In this document: positions 41,909 to 54,631 of the stretch, one piece after another
Position numbering within the stretch: position 1 is the first letter of the stretch
Layout: every line of letters begins with the position of its first letter
Source: Clarkia xantiana subsp. parviflora
Lineage: Eukaryota; Streptophyta; Magnoliopsida; Myrtales; Onagraceae
Direction of reading: 5' to 3'
NCBI GenBank assembly: GCA_036873135.1
Contig: JAPTYO010000002.1
Span: 46,119,452 to 46,183,451 of the forward strand
DNA length: 64,000 nucleotides
Notes under the pieces: generated by a model
Told to the model about the DNA's origin: nothing
What the model saw: only the letters and a program-made list of their open reading frames with translations
Databases searched by the model: none
Program-made: the position numbers and the translations under genes

Positions 41909-42694
41909 TGTTGGGTTAGGATTAAACGATAAAGACTAGAGCCAAGTACGTTTATTGGAGAGATCGACGAATCGACGACCAACGTTGTTTAGAATGGTGA
42001 AACAAAGGTAAAAGGTCGACTATCATCTTTTGAGGAAGTCGACTTTCAGAACATGATTAATAAAGATAGAAGGGACCAAGCTACCGGACCTCTATTTTAA
42101 AGAGTAAGACGAGTCGACCATTAAAAGTTCTTTCAGAAGTAAACCTTCCTCCCAAGGAAAGGTACAGGTGGCAACCTGCTTCAACCGCCTTAGAAGTAAA
42201 CCTTCCTCCTAAGGAAAGGTATATGTGGCGACCTGCTTCCACTGCCCTAGAAGTAAACCTTCCTCCTAAGGAAAGGTACAGGTGGCGACCTGCTTTCACA
42301 GTTGAAGGAAGAAACCTCCTTGACTAAGGAAAGATGAGCTGGCGACCTGCTTGTCACCTACGTAAGCTGACTCTGGACAAAACCCTCCCCAGAGGGTAAC
42401 CGTCCCACGAAGTCGGTAACATTTTCCCAATAAATAGAGGCTCACTTTCATCATATAAGTTCTAAGATCTATCAATTACTCTATATTATTCTCTCGATAT
42501 CTATTACTGACTTAAGTTTCGGAGTGGAATCAGGGGCCATCCCCACCTCTTTATAGGTCCTCGCCTAGCACAAAGCCACCAAAGGAAACTAAGTGTCCAC
42601 ACGACCAAGAAAGATACCTGAATGAGCTAGCTCCCGACGAGACTTAGAAGTCCGGTACTCGATGTTCCAAGGCCACGTCATTTTTATCCAAACA
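41909..42694 (+). repeat. E5 3' LTR
   Basis: 786 bp, TGTTGGGTTAGG to TTATCCAAACA. Contains three 57-bp repeats (42125-42300) with AACCTTCCTCCTAAGGAAAG; an AATAAATA box at about 42430. A repeat ORF on the minus strand here is not a gene. Confidence 0.87.
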
Positions 42695-42834
42695 ATCAGT
42701 ATATTTGTTATCCTATTTAAGATATTGACAATAAATAAATATATATATATATATATATATTATATTGTGCCGATTTTTTTTTCATATATATATATATTGT
42801 TGATTAATAAATCTTATAGATAGAATCTTGGCAA

Positions 42835-42865
<31 letters not shown>

Positions 42866-43523
42866 TAGTAATTTGGCCGAAATTTATATATATATATTTA
42901 GTATTGGAAATTATTTTATATAATTAATGTTACTTGGTGGCTAAGCTAGATATTTTTGGACTTTAAAACTATACTTGGGCCACAACTAAACATTTCGGCC
43001 CAACCTTTGAAATTTTAATTATTGGGCCGGTCCAATCTGTCAAACCGGGACAGATTTAAATCAAACCAGGTTTTCTCAATCGGTTCGACCTAATCGGGTC
43101 GGGTCGAACCGGGGTAATTAAGTGGATCTAACCGAACCGGTTTTGTGTGTTTAACCGAACCAAACCCTATTTTATTAGACCGGTTCGGACCAAACCAGAT
43201 TTTAAAATTTAAAACCCGACCGAACCGAATTGTATTTGCCAAACTAGGCCGAACCAGATTTTCTGAACCAAACCGAAACCGGACCAAAACGAACCGAAAG
43301 TTGACTGGACCGAAATGATTTTCAAAACCGAATTCAAGTCAATTAAATAAAATAGGGTGGTCAAGTTTTAAAATCCAAATGTTTATGAACCTCTAAATGG
43401 ACTACACAGTGCTCATAGGGTTGCTAACATTTATGCCTTGTTTCGATTATGGGGATGGATCTCGGAGATACATGTTTTTGGGACTGGTATAATTAGTGGG
43501 CTGAATTGAAATTGTTTATTATT

Positions 43524-43569
<46 letters not shown>

Positions 43570-44332
43570 ATACATGATTAGTAATGTTGTCTGACTTAGT
43601 CAAGCTAGTTGGATATTGCATGTTGTGGGCGGAGCCCTGGTTAAATATATGGAATGCGCTCTAGGACAGACATGTTGTGATGGTTGGAAATGCCTAGGAT
43701 TCATGTCTAGAATGTTGCGTAATTGAATGTGAGCATGAATTGCAAATCAACCCCTAATGTTTAAAATTATTTTAAAACCGAAAACCAGTCACCAAATATG
43801 TATGATTGTTGTGAAATTTTCATGGTTAACACGTACGCTAGAATGTTGAGGATGTAGATGCATTTGATAATTTACATGGAGGTAGAATTATATATGCAAG
43901 CATGAGTTCCTCGAAAAATTAGACGCATGACGCGTAAGAATGAGTGTGATTTGTTTGATGAATGTTACTTGCGTATGATAATTTACATGGTTAGTAGAAT
44001 TATATATGCATGAGTGAATTCATCAGAATATATTTCCAAAATACAAAGGGCCTTGGGAAAGCCAAGATCTGGTATGGTTGTTTTAAAATTCCCGTTCCTG
44101 TATTTGCGATTAAAAACCGTTTTAAAAGACTGCTCTGTTTGATTGAAAACGGCGGTAATGTGAACTCTTTCACAGCCATCTTCCATTGGTTTACTGGTGG
44201 TCGGTTGGTTTAGATGACTGGGGAATCATTATTTGTCGGATTCAATCTTAATAGATATCTGATGTATGCAATTCTTTCTCAAAATTTTATTGTCTACCTA
44301 TTTTCTGCATGATTATCAAAGTGTTAGTTTTC
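42695..44332 (+). other. E9 leader
   Basis: Noncoding, with AT microsatellites (about 42740-42763, 42840-42863, 43528-43567). At 42765-42780 it has the empty site of the MITE present in E10. A region around 43030-43330 is rich in AACCGG-like words. Confidence 0.7.
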
Positions 44333-44968
44333 ATGGCTGGATCGGTTTCCTTCTACAAGCCTCGCAATCTGGATGGCATGGATTATGATGCGTGGAGTGA
44401 ATATGTAAGAGAACTCCTTTTCGCTGAAAATATACATAAGTGTATTGACGTGAACAAAGTGAGAACATTGGTGAATGAAAAAGGTGTCCTTACATACCCT
44501 AACAAGTTAAGGATCTTTATGGATCGGAGAGCTTGCGTGGTGATAATGGCAACCTTGGAAAGAGAGGTTGCGGAGGACTTCAAACTCAACCTTAGTGCTC
44601 TTCAACTTTGGTGCGCTATTAGACTCTGCTTCTGTGGAGGTAAGGCAGCTGAAGCCAGAGGAGTGCTATTTGAGTATGTTGCCCTTATTTCTCAAGATGC
44701 AGGTGTAAAACCCACATCAGATCTCACGAATGATAGATCAAATTAGATAAAGATACTCAGTATTGCTCAAAGGTACCCTCTATCTTGGTTGGCTGATGAC
44801 AACAGACTTGGCTACTTGATTGAATCAATCAAATTCATCATGGCCCTGTTTGTTGATAGCAAACAAGATCAACCAGAGGGTCCCTCTGCACTTCACCGCA
44901 AGAGATCAAGGGAAGGTGCAGAGGAATCAGGATCATCTTTTTGGTCCTCAAACGATCATCCGGTGTGA
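44333..44968 (+). pseudogene. E9 gag
   Basis: Starts MAGSVSFYKPRNLDGMDYDAW and continues to a TAG at 44744-44746, then in frame to YPLSWLADDNRLGYLIESIK and a Ser-rich end at 44966-44968. Typical copia gag start; no zinc knuckle seen. Confidence 0.7.
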
Positions 44969-46790
44969 TGAACGCCAGTGATAAAAGTACATTAAATTGT
45001 CTCGTTTAAATCCTCTCAATGCTCTACCTTATCTTTTAAAAGCTTCGTGGATGACCTATATTTTGCCATTGTGGTTATTTCTCATACTGTTCAATTTTAT
45101 GTTTGAATTTTGGTTATTGATATTTCAGATTTTTTTAATAAAGTAGTTAACATTCGATTTGAAATGAGTTCTACATATTAAGATTAATCGACTCGGCTAG
45201 AAACGAGATCGATCCGAAAAGTAAGAAAACTGAAACAATAAGGCTACTGAACATGGCCAAATCAAACAACTCCATGCATATTAATCACACATTTGAGTAA
45301 CTTCAATAAGCAATTAAATCCATTGATTGTGTAGCTCTAAGAATTAACCGATTAAAAAAACTCTTTATTTATTAATATTGATGAAATAAATTGTAATGAT
45401 AATCATGTGTGAAACCGATTGGATTAAATTGTATTAAATGCAGAAATGAAACGATTTGACCGAAAGTTAAACTGGGGTAATTTACGCCTCGCGCAAGTGG
45501 ACCTCGAAAGCTACTACGACCTTGTAAAAGTATCGCTGACGCATAAGGTGAAAACCTAAAATGCCCAGATCGAATATGGGATAAAATCTCTTAAATAAGT
45601 TAGCAAACGAAGAAGGATGAAGTCGGTTACACGATTTTCCTTCCGTACGCCTTGAACGATAAGTCAGGCTAAGCATTCAAATCAAACGACACACTTCTAT
45701 AAGCATAGTTTGTAAACATAAATGTTGTAGTCATTTCGTCACACGTTCACTATGGGATGATGAGAAAATGATTCACATTAATGTAAAATTATGTTTCATT
45801 GTAATCGGTAAGACACGCCGCCATAAAAGATGAAGAATGATAAGGAGCTACTCATGTCATCATGCAACATTAATTTGCGCATTAAACACATATTTAGGAC
45901 AAGAGTATGTTACTACTCTTTGAAAATACATGTTTACAGCTTAAGGACATGGTACCGTGGTCAAACATGTGACATTACATACTTGAGGACGAAATTTCCG
46001 ATGCATTGACAGTTCAGAATAATGAGTCTTGATCAAATCAGGAGCAGGATATTACTGAACATCAGGTCCCACTTAACTCGAGTGGGAGAGATTTGAACCA
46101 GCAACTCGAGTAAATGACATGGTTAATGATAATGGGAACATTTTCATAATAAATCAAGTGGGAGGTCTAAACACATACCACAAGTAATCACTGTTGCTAT
46201 CCGGACGAATCAAGTTGAACCTGATTATCGTAATGTTAAACCTGGATGCCACAACTACACATACTACCCATTGTTCCCAGTGGGAGTTATTCGAAAAAAC
46301 TTGGTTCCAGATCCTAGTGATCAAGAAATTCATCTTGGAAGTAAGATTCTGAGACCAAGAAGTCGTATAAGGAAAGTTGTCGGTTATGGTTAAAGCACTC
46401 CTCTTGTACCCAATAGAAGTGATGCTCTAATGAGAAGAATCATCTCGAGTGGGAGAGTTGATCCCAATTTGAAGAAATGCTCCGATAAGAGGCATTATTC
46501 CGAGTGGGAGAGACGTTAAGACTCAAAGACGGGATAATAAAGCCTAGACGAAAGTCAAAGGCGTCGAAGTTCTCGAAAGAAGTACCCCATCTAGAAGAGT
46601 GATGTTCTCACTCTAATAACTGTTGCACTGCATTGGAAAGACCTCAAGTGGAGAAATTGAGGAAAATAATAAATGAGAATGATCGCCTAAATGAAAACCA
46701 TTATAGTCTCCAGTTGATTTACCTGCTAACCACATGGGCATAAGGATACGGTGAGTCCTGAAAGAAGGCTCACCGCTGATGGAAAAGGTC
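44969..46790 (+). other. E9 degraded middle part
   Basis: No readable protease or integrase. From about 46050 short stretches in changing frames lead to the RT. Much of the internal coding region has been lost or has diverged beyond recognition by eye. Confidence 0.5.
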
Positions 46791-47640
46791 GAACAATACA
46801 AAGCTCGACATTGCAAAAGGCTATACCCAACTTCACAGAGTGGACTTTGACGAAACATACTCACTAATTGTGCGTAAAACCACGGTAAGGGCCATTTATG
46901 GTACTGGTCGCGGGTCTTGATTTCGAACCTCACCAAACGAGTATTAAGACCGGATTCCTTCTCGGAATCATGGAGGAAGAGATCTACATGGAGCAAACAG
47001 AGGGCTTCATTACTCCTGGTAACGAACGTAAAGTTTGTAAACTCCAAAGGTCCATTTTCGGTCTTAAACAGTCATCTCGGCAATGGTACCGCAGATTCCA
47101 TGAGAAAATCGTAGAAAACGGATTTGTGAATCTTCACGAGGATTCGTGCGTGTATTATAAGACCTCGGGGTCTAAGTATGTCATCTTAACTTTATACGTG
47201 GACGACATACTCATTGCCGTAAACGACATGAGTTTTATGAACAAGTCAAAGTCCTTGTTGGCATCTGTATTTGAGATGAAGGACATGGGAGAGGCCACGT
47301 ACATCTTGGGAAATAAAATTGCCAGAGATCGGGCTACCCAAAAATTGTGTTTGTCTCAAGAAGCTTATATCAACAAATTGTTGAAAAGATTCAGATTACA
47401 GGATGCCAAACTCATGGAAACGTCAGTGGTGTTTGGGTGCGCACTATCAAAACGTGACGGCCCCAAGAACCTGGCAGAGCGTGAAAAGATGAAGGGTGCG
47501 GAGTATTTAAGCATGGTCGGTAGTTTGATGTACGCCATGCAATGCACCCGTCCGGATATCTGTTACGTCGTGGGCCTAGTAGCACGTTTCCTATCAGATC
47601 ATGTCCTTCAACATTTAAAGACAATTAACGAGTAACTCGT
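46791..47640 (+). pseudogene. E9 reverse transcriptase
   Basis: AKGYTQLHRVDFDETYS starts it, then a frame from 46898 with EEEIYMEQTEGFITPGNERKVCKLQRSIFGLKQSSRQW, TLYVDDILIAVND (YVDD intact), FEMKDMGEATYILG and CTRPDICYVVGLVARF. The first Asp motif is altered (SIKTGFLLG for the usual VKTAFLHG). Confidence 0.88.
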
Positions 47641-48170
47641 TATCTGAAAAGTTATTACTGACTACGAACTATGCTATGAGGGCATCAAGTTAGAATTGAC
47701 CGATTAGATTGACGCCGACCGTGGTGGCTATCCGGATGATCATAAGTCCACCACAGGAGGAGCATTCCTCCTTGCAAATGCCGCAATTTCATGGATGAGC
47801 AAGAAGCAAACATAAGTCGAGCTGTCCACAATGGAACCAGAATTCATAAATCTCTCTAAGGAAGCATACGAAGCGGTCTGGCTCAAAAGGCTTCTCACTG
47901 CGCTGCTTGATGGTGATGTTGAGAATAAACCTGTGAAGGTCTTCTCTGACAGTCAAGTAGCCATTGCGCCAGTTAAGAATCCGAAGTACCGTAGTAGGAC
48001 CAAACATATTGATGAGAAATAATTTCATGCTAAATTTTAATAATAGTAGACAATATAATCACTATGGAATACTTGTCCACCAATAATTTGGTAACAGACC
48101 CATTAACAAAACCACTACGCAGAGAGATATTCGATAAACATGTAAAACTGCTTAGATTGCGTATGGTTTA
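47641..48170 (+). pseudogene. E9 RNase H
   Basis: DDHKSTTGGAFLLANAAISWMSKKQT, MEPEFINLSKEAYEAVWLKRLL and VFSDSQVAIAPVKNPKYRSRTKHID are copia RNase H blocks, interrupted by stops. Confidence 0.85.
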
Positions 48171-48728
48171 GAAATGGAATGTATATGTGATAACACTTTG
48201 ATATTAGAAAGTTACATTTTGTAAGCGAAAGAATTGAAACTGAGTTTACGATCAATTGACGTCATAATGTTTTGATTACATCATATTTACGGTCTATAAA
48301 CTAAGTCGTAGGAGGATGCAATCCTCTGCCAAACTATGTCGAATGTGGGCCTTAGTCACACAGGTACGGTAGTCTTACGGTGGAGAGAGGCCTCTACCAA
48401 GCAAGACAGGCTACGAGTCAGGGGGATAAACCTGATTAAGCAAGACAATTATCTAGTTTCGAAGTAACTCGACATGATCTTCATTTTGCATATCGCCGTG
48501 ATTAACTTCGTTCGTCATTTAATTACATTCTGGGCCAGATGAGAATCTGCGATAGCATGATTGACATATCCATTTCCTGTCAACCCAAAAGTTTCAGGTA
48601 TGCTATCAACGCATGCTTCATACTGCGCGTGCCACGTTCGACAACGGGGTCACAGCTCGGTTGTGCTAGGAAGGAATCCTCGTGATTCTGGCGGGCGCAA
48701 AATTCTTCACCTCGAGCGTGTGACTGAT
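48171..48728 (+). other. E9 3' region, left of solo LTR
   Basis: Noncoding 3' untranslated sequence; it resumes at 49844-50424 after the solo LTR. Confidence 0.65.
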
Positions 48729-48733
48729 CCCAG

Positions 48734-49838
48734 TGTAAACACTCGATTTTGACCCGGACGTAACGACGTTACACATGATACGTCAAATTCTGGACGCGTC
48801 AAGCCACAAAGTCTCCAAAAATGCTTAAGGGCACATTAGGGAAATTATTAAAAAATATATTTTAAATTATTTCGAATATATTTAAAATTTTCGGAATATT
48901 TAAAAATATATATATAATAATTAGTTTTTTTTATTTTTAAAAATTATCTGTAAGATATTTATCTCCAGATATTATTTTTATTCAAAAAATAATTATATGT
49001 AAAGATATATATCTTTAAGAATATTCTCTAGAATAATTATCTGTTAGCAATTTTTTATTTAAATTTTATCTGTAACTAGGCTAGGTTTTTAGTATAAATA
49101 GGGGTCTAGGGTTACATTGAAAACACACAGTAAAACACCACATCAATAGTAATATAACTACTTATCTCGGAATCTGTAACACTTTGTCTTTTGTGCTTTA
49201 TATAAAAAAAAATTCTTTTTTTCTCTCTCTCTCCCACCTCTTTTTTTTTCTCATCTGCGTGCCTTCCTGTGGAAATTCCCTCCGACTACCTGCCATCCAC
49301 ATCGCCACCGTGCCACCTCGATCCAGACCCCGATTTTCCCGGCTTCGAGTTCCATCGCCGTCGTCCCGTCCTCTACTCGGCCCAGTCCTTCCATGACCAC
49401 CACGCCCTCGCGTCTGACCTGCAATCCGCCCGTCTCAGCGTTTCCGGAGCCCGACAGCAGCAACTCGTCCAGCGCTCAATATCTCGGCCCTCTGTTCGCT
49501 TCGTCGTCGCCATCCTCCGTTCCGACCCCTCCGCATCACCTGTCGCTGTCCCGGCTACCTGCAGACCTCCAACCACCTGTTGGGCCGCTCCTCCTCTAAC
49601 CCACCACTCAACTACGACTGCGACTTCGATTCGAATTCGAATTATAGTTTTTAATTCGTAATAGGACCTCCGAGCTCGAATTTCTAATCTTAGACCGATT
49701 TTATACCTAGGTGTTTAATTCGTTATTCTCTTAGGTGATTTAGGTATCTAGTTAGCCTTTTAATTAACTAGTGGCGACTCTTTTCAAAATCCGCGTTTTC
49801 AAAACGTAATTTTCCTTAGATTAGATTTAGGTCTGACA
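48734..49838 (+). repeat. Solo LTR (TGTAAACACC family) with target duplication
   Basis: 1105 bp from TGTAAACACTCG to GGTCTGACA, flanked by CCCAG on both sides (48729-48733 and 49839-49843). TATAAATA at 49093-49100. Its 3' part (TAGTGGCGACTCTTTTCAAAA) matches the LTRs of E7 and E11. ORFs on both strands at 49184-49661 lie inside it and are not supported. Confidence 0.9.
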
Positions 49839-50424
49839 CCCAGGAGCCTTATGAAGAGGCACCCAAAGTATCCTCACGGACTCAGAACTCATATCTAAGG
49901 TCAGGCTCAATGCTCGCTTCCCGGCGTACGAGCGTAGTGCTAAACAAAAAGGCCCAGTGACCACGTCTTTGGAAACCGGTTGGGTCTGACTAAGGATATG
50001 AGTGATGGGGGTGGTCAAGTTCACCTGTAATTCACCGACTCTTGTATTCACTAGGTGGCCACCAACCGGATATTAGTTGAAGGTTGTGAATACTTGTACG
50101 GATGCCTTGGAGAAGTGTTCTTATGTGGAAACTAGGCAAAAGGAGAATTAACAATTGACCTAGGATACAGCGCGGTACAATATAAATGTTGTTTATAACA
50201 GGTTGATTGGAGAAAAGGGAATCAACATTCCGCGGGTGCTACAACAATCCTAACAGATGATTACCACAATGCCCGTCGTGTCCGTCGGTCGCACGAAAAA
50301 CCTCGTATGAACTATTCGGAAGCAAAGGACGAGATCGAAGGAGTGAAATGTTGATGCAGATTTGGACGAAAATACATAAACAGTTACCCTCCCATTCCGG
50401 CGAGTTGGAGCTGTAAGCATATTG

Positions 50425-51017
50425 TGATGGGCACCGTAATTGGTAGCCCATAATATGTATAGTTTACCTAAGGAAATTAGGTATATGTCACAGTAGGGTA
50501 ATTGGGCCAGACCCAAATTCCATTTGACATGAGAGGCCCAAAATTGAGCCTCCCTATGCATAGTGGCCGGCCGAAATTATGATGTGGGCAAAGTGGACTT
50601 TTGTCCACTTTGCGCCTCCTATAAATACATGGTGTTAATGGATTTTTAGGGTTAATCACAATTCCCTCATTAGAGTGTTTTAGAGAAAAAAAAACCCTCA
50701 ACCCCACAACACCTAGTTTCGGCCGAACCCTTCACTACACCAAGGGTGTGCCAATTTGCTTTTCAAGCAAACACTCCAGAGATCTGTCCCCGTGCCAAGA
50801 ATCGATCAAAGGCTTTGCTGTGGAGGTTGCACCACGTAGAGCTTCTCTAACAAGAACCTCTACGGGTCCCGACCGGAGGATCGTGAACTCCCTCCTGAGA
50901 AGATCTTGGGTCTACGGATCATCTTAAAGGTATGTGCGAAACTTCCGCTGCATAATTCCGATTTCTAGCATATATTTTGTTTGAGTATCCGTAGTGATTA
51001 CTCCCTGTAATCTAACA
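50425..51017 (+). repeat. E9 3' LTR
   Basis: 593 bp, TGATGGGCACCGTAATTGG to GTAATCTAACA; TATAAATA at 50620-50627. The start and the 3' end (CGACCGGAGGATC, TTCCGCTGCATAATTCC) match the E10 5' LTR. Confidence 0.85.
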
Positions 51018-51023
51018 ATGCTA

Positions 51024-51153
51024 GTATAGGCCCAATTTTGGGCCTCTCATGTCATTTGGGATTTGCGTCTGGCCCAATGTCCTAAAGTGACATGTACCCA
51101 ATTAACTTAGGTAAGACATACATATAATGGGCTTCCATTTACGGCGTCCATCA
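51024..51153 (-). repeat. Inverted fragment of an E9-type LTR
   Basis: On the minus strand it starts TGATGGACGCCGTAAATGG at 51153 and follows the first 130 bases of the E9 LTR to about 51024. It faces the complete LTR across six bases. Confidence 0.85.
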
Positions 51154-53238
51154 CCAAATGCTTACATAGAACTCACCGTAAAACAGATGTACGGCTTGGT
51201 TCAGGGACGCTTATGAATTCCACAAATGGTAGGTGGAATTTTGGCATGGAAGTTCTTTAAAGAAATCACATTTCACGTGGTTGCGACCTCGTCGAAGTGG
51301 CCGTCTGGTCAGCAAAAAGAGTAGGGACACTCAAATATCAAGGGAAATAATCAAGCACAATTCATTGCACCTGGGCATTGGATATCCCGAGTGCATAATT
51401 TGTTCTTCGTGCAACTGGATGACTGTATATTCTTTTTATACTGCCTCATTCGGCCGATAAAACTTGTATTTGCGGGATACCTGACCAAGGGTACCTTAAA
51501 AGACCAAACATAAATGTTAATATAAAGAATAAAAGAAGTCATGCATGATTTTTTTTTTTTTAATTTCTAATGTCATTCATTTCATAATTTTGATTACTTT
51601 TTGAAAAGGATTCAAAACTTATGATTTAAGGTGTTTTGCACCATCATGAAGTCTACTGAGTTTGCTGAGTGTACTATCTAGCTCGAACGCGGGATAGATG
51701 TTAAAACGAAGTTTTTTTTTAAAAAAAAAATTAAAGTCCTTTGTTTAAAGTCGAATAGTCGCACTCAACTGCACAGTTAAACTATTTTCTCAAAAGATAG
51801 AATCAAATCTCTTTTTTATTAAACGCTAGCTCATGCGAATGTAGAAATGACAATCTTGCCGCAAAAGTGCAATACACCTTGGATAAAAATGAATGACACT
51901 TTGAATTTTTTTTATAAAGATGCTTGAAAGTTAAAATCCTACTGTCAAAAAAAAAATTTACAGTTTACCTGATGAGTACATATGTACGAGATAAAAAACC
52001 CGAGTAAAGTTTTTTATAAAAAAAAAATGCAAATTTAATGCATGTTTTGAATTAAAATCTCTACAACTAAGAGAAGATTTACAATCTATCTAAAAAATTG
52101 TTTTTCCTAAAACAATGCCTATGAGATGTACATGAGATGAAAGTTATAAAGTTAAGAAACATACAAGCTACCTAAAAAAAATTTTGTTTTGTTTTTTTTA
52201 AGAGGAAAAAAATGCATCCTAGTTGTTCAAAATTAAAAATTCAGGTGAAAAGTTTTTTTGCCTATAAGATGCATAAAAATAAATAAAAGATGCAAACTTA
52301 AAAATAAAAGTTCTACAAATAAGAAAAATTACAATTTGCCTGAAAGGTTTTTTCGAAAAAATAATACATAAGAGATGCACGTCTTTTGATTAACAAAAAT
52401 CAGGTAAAAGATTTTTTAAACAAAGAGCCCTAAAAATAAGAGAGCTTACGCGATTTATCTAAAGAGTTTTTTTTTTAATTAATGCATATTGGATGCATTA
52501 TTAAAAATAAAACAATTCAGTTAATTTTTTTTTTAAATGATGCATATGGAACACATATGCGACGCACTAACCAAAATTACATCTTACCTGAAGAGTTCTT
52601 TTTTAAATAATGCGTATGAAACGCAGGTTTGAAAAAAAAAAAACAATGCATGTTTGAAAAGAAAATTTCTACAACTAAATGACTAACTACTTACTTGAAA
52701 AGGTTTTTTTTTTTTTCTTTTTTCTAAAATGCAATGAGATGAATGTAAAGTTACACAATTAGAAAAACTTACAGTTTACCTGATAACCTCTTTATAACAA
52801 CAAAAAGCACGGATAAAAAACGACATGTTAGGGGGGTAAAAAATATGTGTGTCTTTGCTCTACAAGGTAGGTTCCACTTATAGGCTTCCGACACGGTGGT
52901 TTCCTCACCCCATCATAGGGATCACAGGACCTTCACGAGCGGTGGAGTTGTTCTGAGTCGTTCCGGCGCTCAGCCGCGCGGTCATACCCTTACTAACTCT
53001 CTGGAGATCCTAGTTGCCATGGGATTTAGGCGTTTTGGACACTATTCTAAAGTGGTGTATGCGAATTCAAACGATGCCACAAAAAAGAAAAAACTTAGTT
53101 GTAACTCTAAAAATATGTAATTGTCACACAAAAAAATAAAGTTAGAATGGTGAAGATAGTAAAATATAAAAACAAAACATGGCAATAAGCAAATATAATG
53201 AGCCCGAACCCTCTAAGTCCCCTGCAAAGTCGCCAAAT
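51154..53238 (-). other. E11 leader with degenerate repeats and primer site
   Basis: Read leftwards from the LTR start at 53239: the primer-site-like TGGCGACTTTGCAGGGG (53235-53219), then AT-rich sequence. About 51890-52800 has degenerate units of about 100 bp with TTTACCTGA, long T or A runs, and CTACAACTAAGA. No gag was found. The left limit is uncertain. Confidence 0.55.
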
Positions 53239-53348
53239 TGTCAGAACTAAAATCTGACCAAAGGCGATTAAATGTTTTGAAAAACATGGAATTTTTTTAA
53301 GAGTCGCCACTAGTTAATTATTTAAGCTACATAGGTGTTAGCATATGG
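53239..53348 (-). repeat. E11 5' LTR fragment
   Basis: TGTCAGAACTAAAATCTGACC through AGAGTCGCCACTAGTTAATT matches the inner ends of the E7 and solo LTRs; E10 cuts it at 53349. Confidence 0.75.
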
Positions 53349-53848
53349 TGACGTGGCGCCGTAATAGGAGCCCATTAATTAAGGGAATTACCTAAGTTAA
53401 TTAGGTAATTGTCAATCTGGGCTAATTGGGCCAAATCCAATTAGTAATTGACAAGGGAGGCCCAAAATTGGGCCTCCCCCTTATACATGCAATTCGGCCG
53501 GCCACCCTATACCACATTGGTTGGAGTTTCCTTTTGGCAACTCCACCAATACTATATATAGGGGTGTCTGCTAAGGGTTTATTCATTCATTCATTCATAA
53601 TAACAAGGATCTCCATTGAGAACACTTGTTTCCCTTGGTTAAATTTCGGCACCATCACATCTGGTCTGAGTTTCCATCTCCCTTGAAGAATCGATTAGAG
53701 GTGATTTCGACCGGAGGATCAGAACTCCCTCCACATCGTTCTTGGGCAGGAAAGCTAAAAGGTATGTGTACTAATTCCGCTGCGTAGATTAGATTTCTTG
53801 CTAGTACACGTTTAGCATTCCGTAGTATTACGTCCCCGTAATCCAACA
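53349..53848 (+). repeat. E10 5' LTR
   Basis: 500 bp, TGACGTGGCGCCGTAATAGG to CCGTAATCCAACA; TATA-like CTATATATAG near 53552. Primer site TGGTATCAGAGCC at 53850-53862. Confidence 0.87.
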
Positions 53849-53862
53849 GTGGTATCAGAGCC

Positions 53863-54569
53863 TGTGTTAGGAGTTCTTAAAATTTTGATAAACTGATGTT
53901 CTTGATGTTCATAAAAACCGAATTTTTGATGTTCATGAACACCATGAAGAATCCGAAACTTTTAAGTAGATTTTATGTGTTTGATCTTTAAAAACTTAAA
54001 ATTTTCAAATTTACGTATTTTTCTAGATCAAAATCGAATTTGTCATGATCAGTTTAAGTTTGATGTTCATGATCTTCAAGAACACCATGAGTTTTATCAA
54101 GAACATGTTTTGTATTCATGATCAAGTTACTGTTTGATCTTAAAATTTGACAACTTTTCCAATTTTCTTGTTAGTGCCGAAAATTCCTAGGGATGTTTTA
54201 GGTAAAAATTTTAATTTTCTTGACCACCAAGCAATTAAAAATTCGGCACAATCTATAATAGATATAGGTTGCCATTTTTAAATTTTATTAATAGGTAACT
54301 ATATCTAGAAGTTGGAAATAAGGATAGGTTCTAATATAATATTGTAAAAGATATTAACTATCAATATATATGGATTAAAATAGGGTTAATATATATATTG
54401 ATAGATTTAGTTACTATTAAACAATTAAGAAGATATATTGTCTACATATTTTAATCCGTAAAAGATATATTCGACAATAATTTATTTATATATAATTCGG
54501 CTGAAAATATATTAATATATATATTTATATTGTTGATTGATTTATATCTTAAAGATAGAATCTTGACAA

Positions 54570-54631
<62 letters not shown>

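Larger units (their letters stand above)
36114..42694 (+). mobile_element. E5: pol-less Tat-type gypsy element, 5' end missing
   Basis: Same family as E3 by gag and LTR. Holds gag, protease, a 93-bp tandem array, an antisense gene, a polypurine tract and the 3' LTR. No RT or integrase. The 5' LTR and gag start are lost at the junction with the E1-type LTR. To the right it abuts leader sequence of E9. Confidence 0.87.
42695..51017 (+). mobile_element. E9: decayed Ty1/copia element, 5' LTR missing
   Basis: Leader (42695-44332) aligns with the leader of E10. Gag, RT and RNase H remnants follow, then the 3' region and 3' LTR (50425-51017). The 5' LTR is lost at the E5 insertion. A solo LTR of another family sits in the 3' region. 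Confidence 0.82.

Noticed and set aside
42081..42299. Minus-strand ORF with three similar segments
   Set aside because: Lies in the U3 of the E5 LTR and only reflects its 57-bp repeats.
8390..42694. E3 and E5 as the two ends of one element
   Set aside because: Both contain the same part of gag, so they are separate copies; flanks ATGAT and ATCAG also differ.
49184..49661. ORFs of 60-130 residues
   Set aside because: Inside the solo LTR, on both strands, without recognisable domains.
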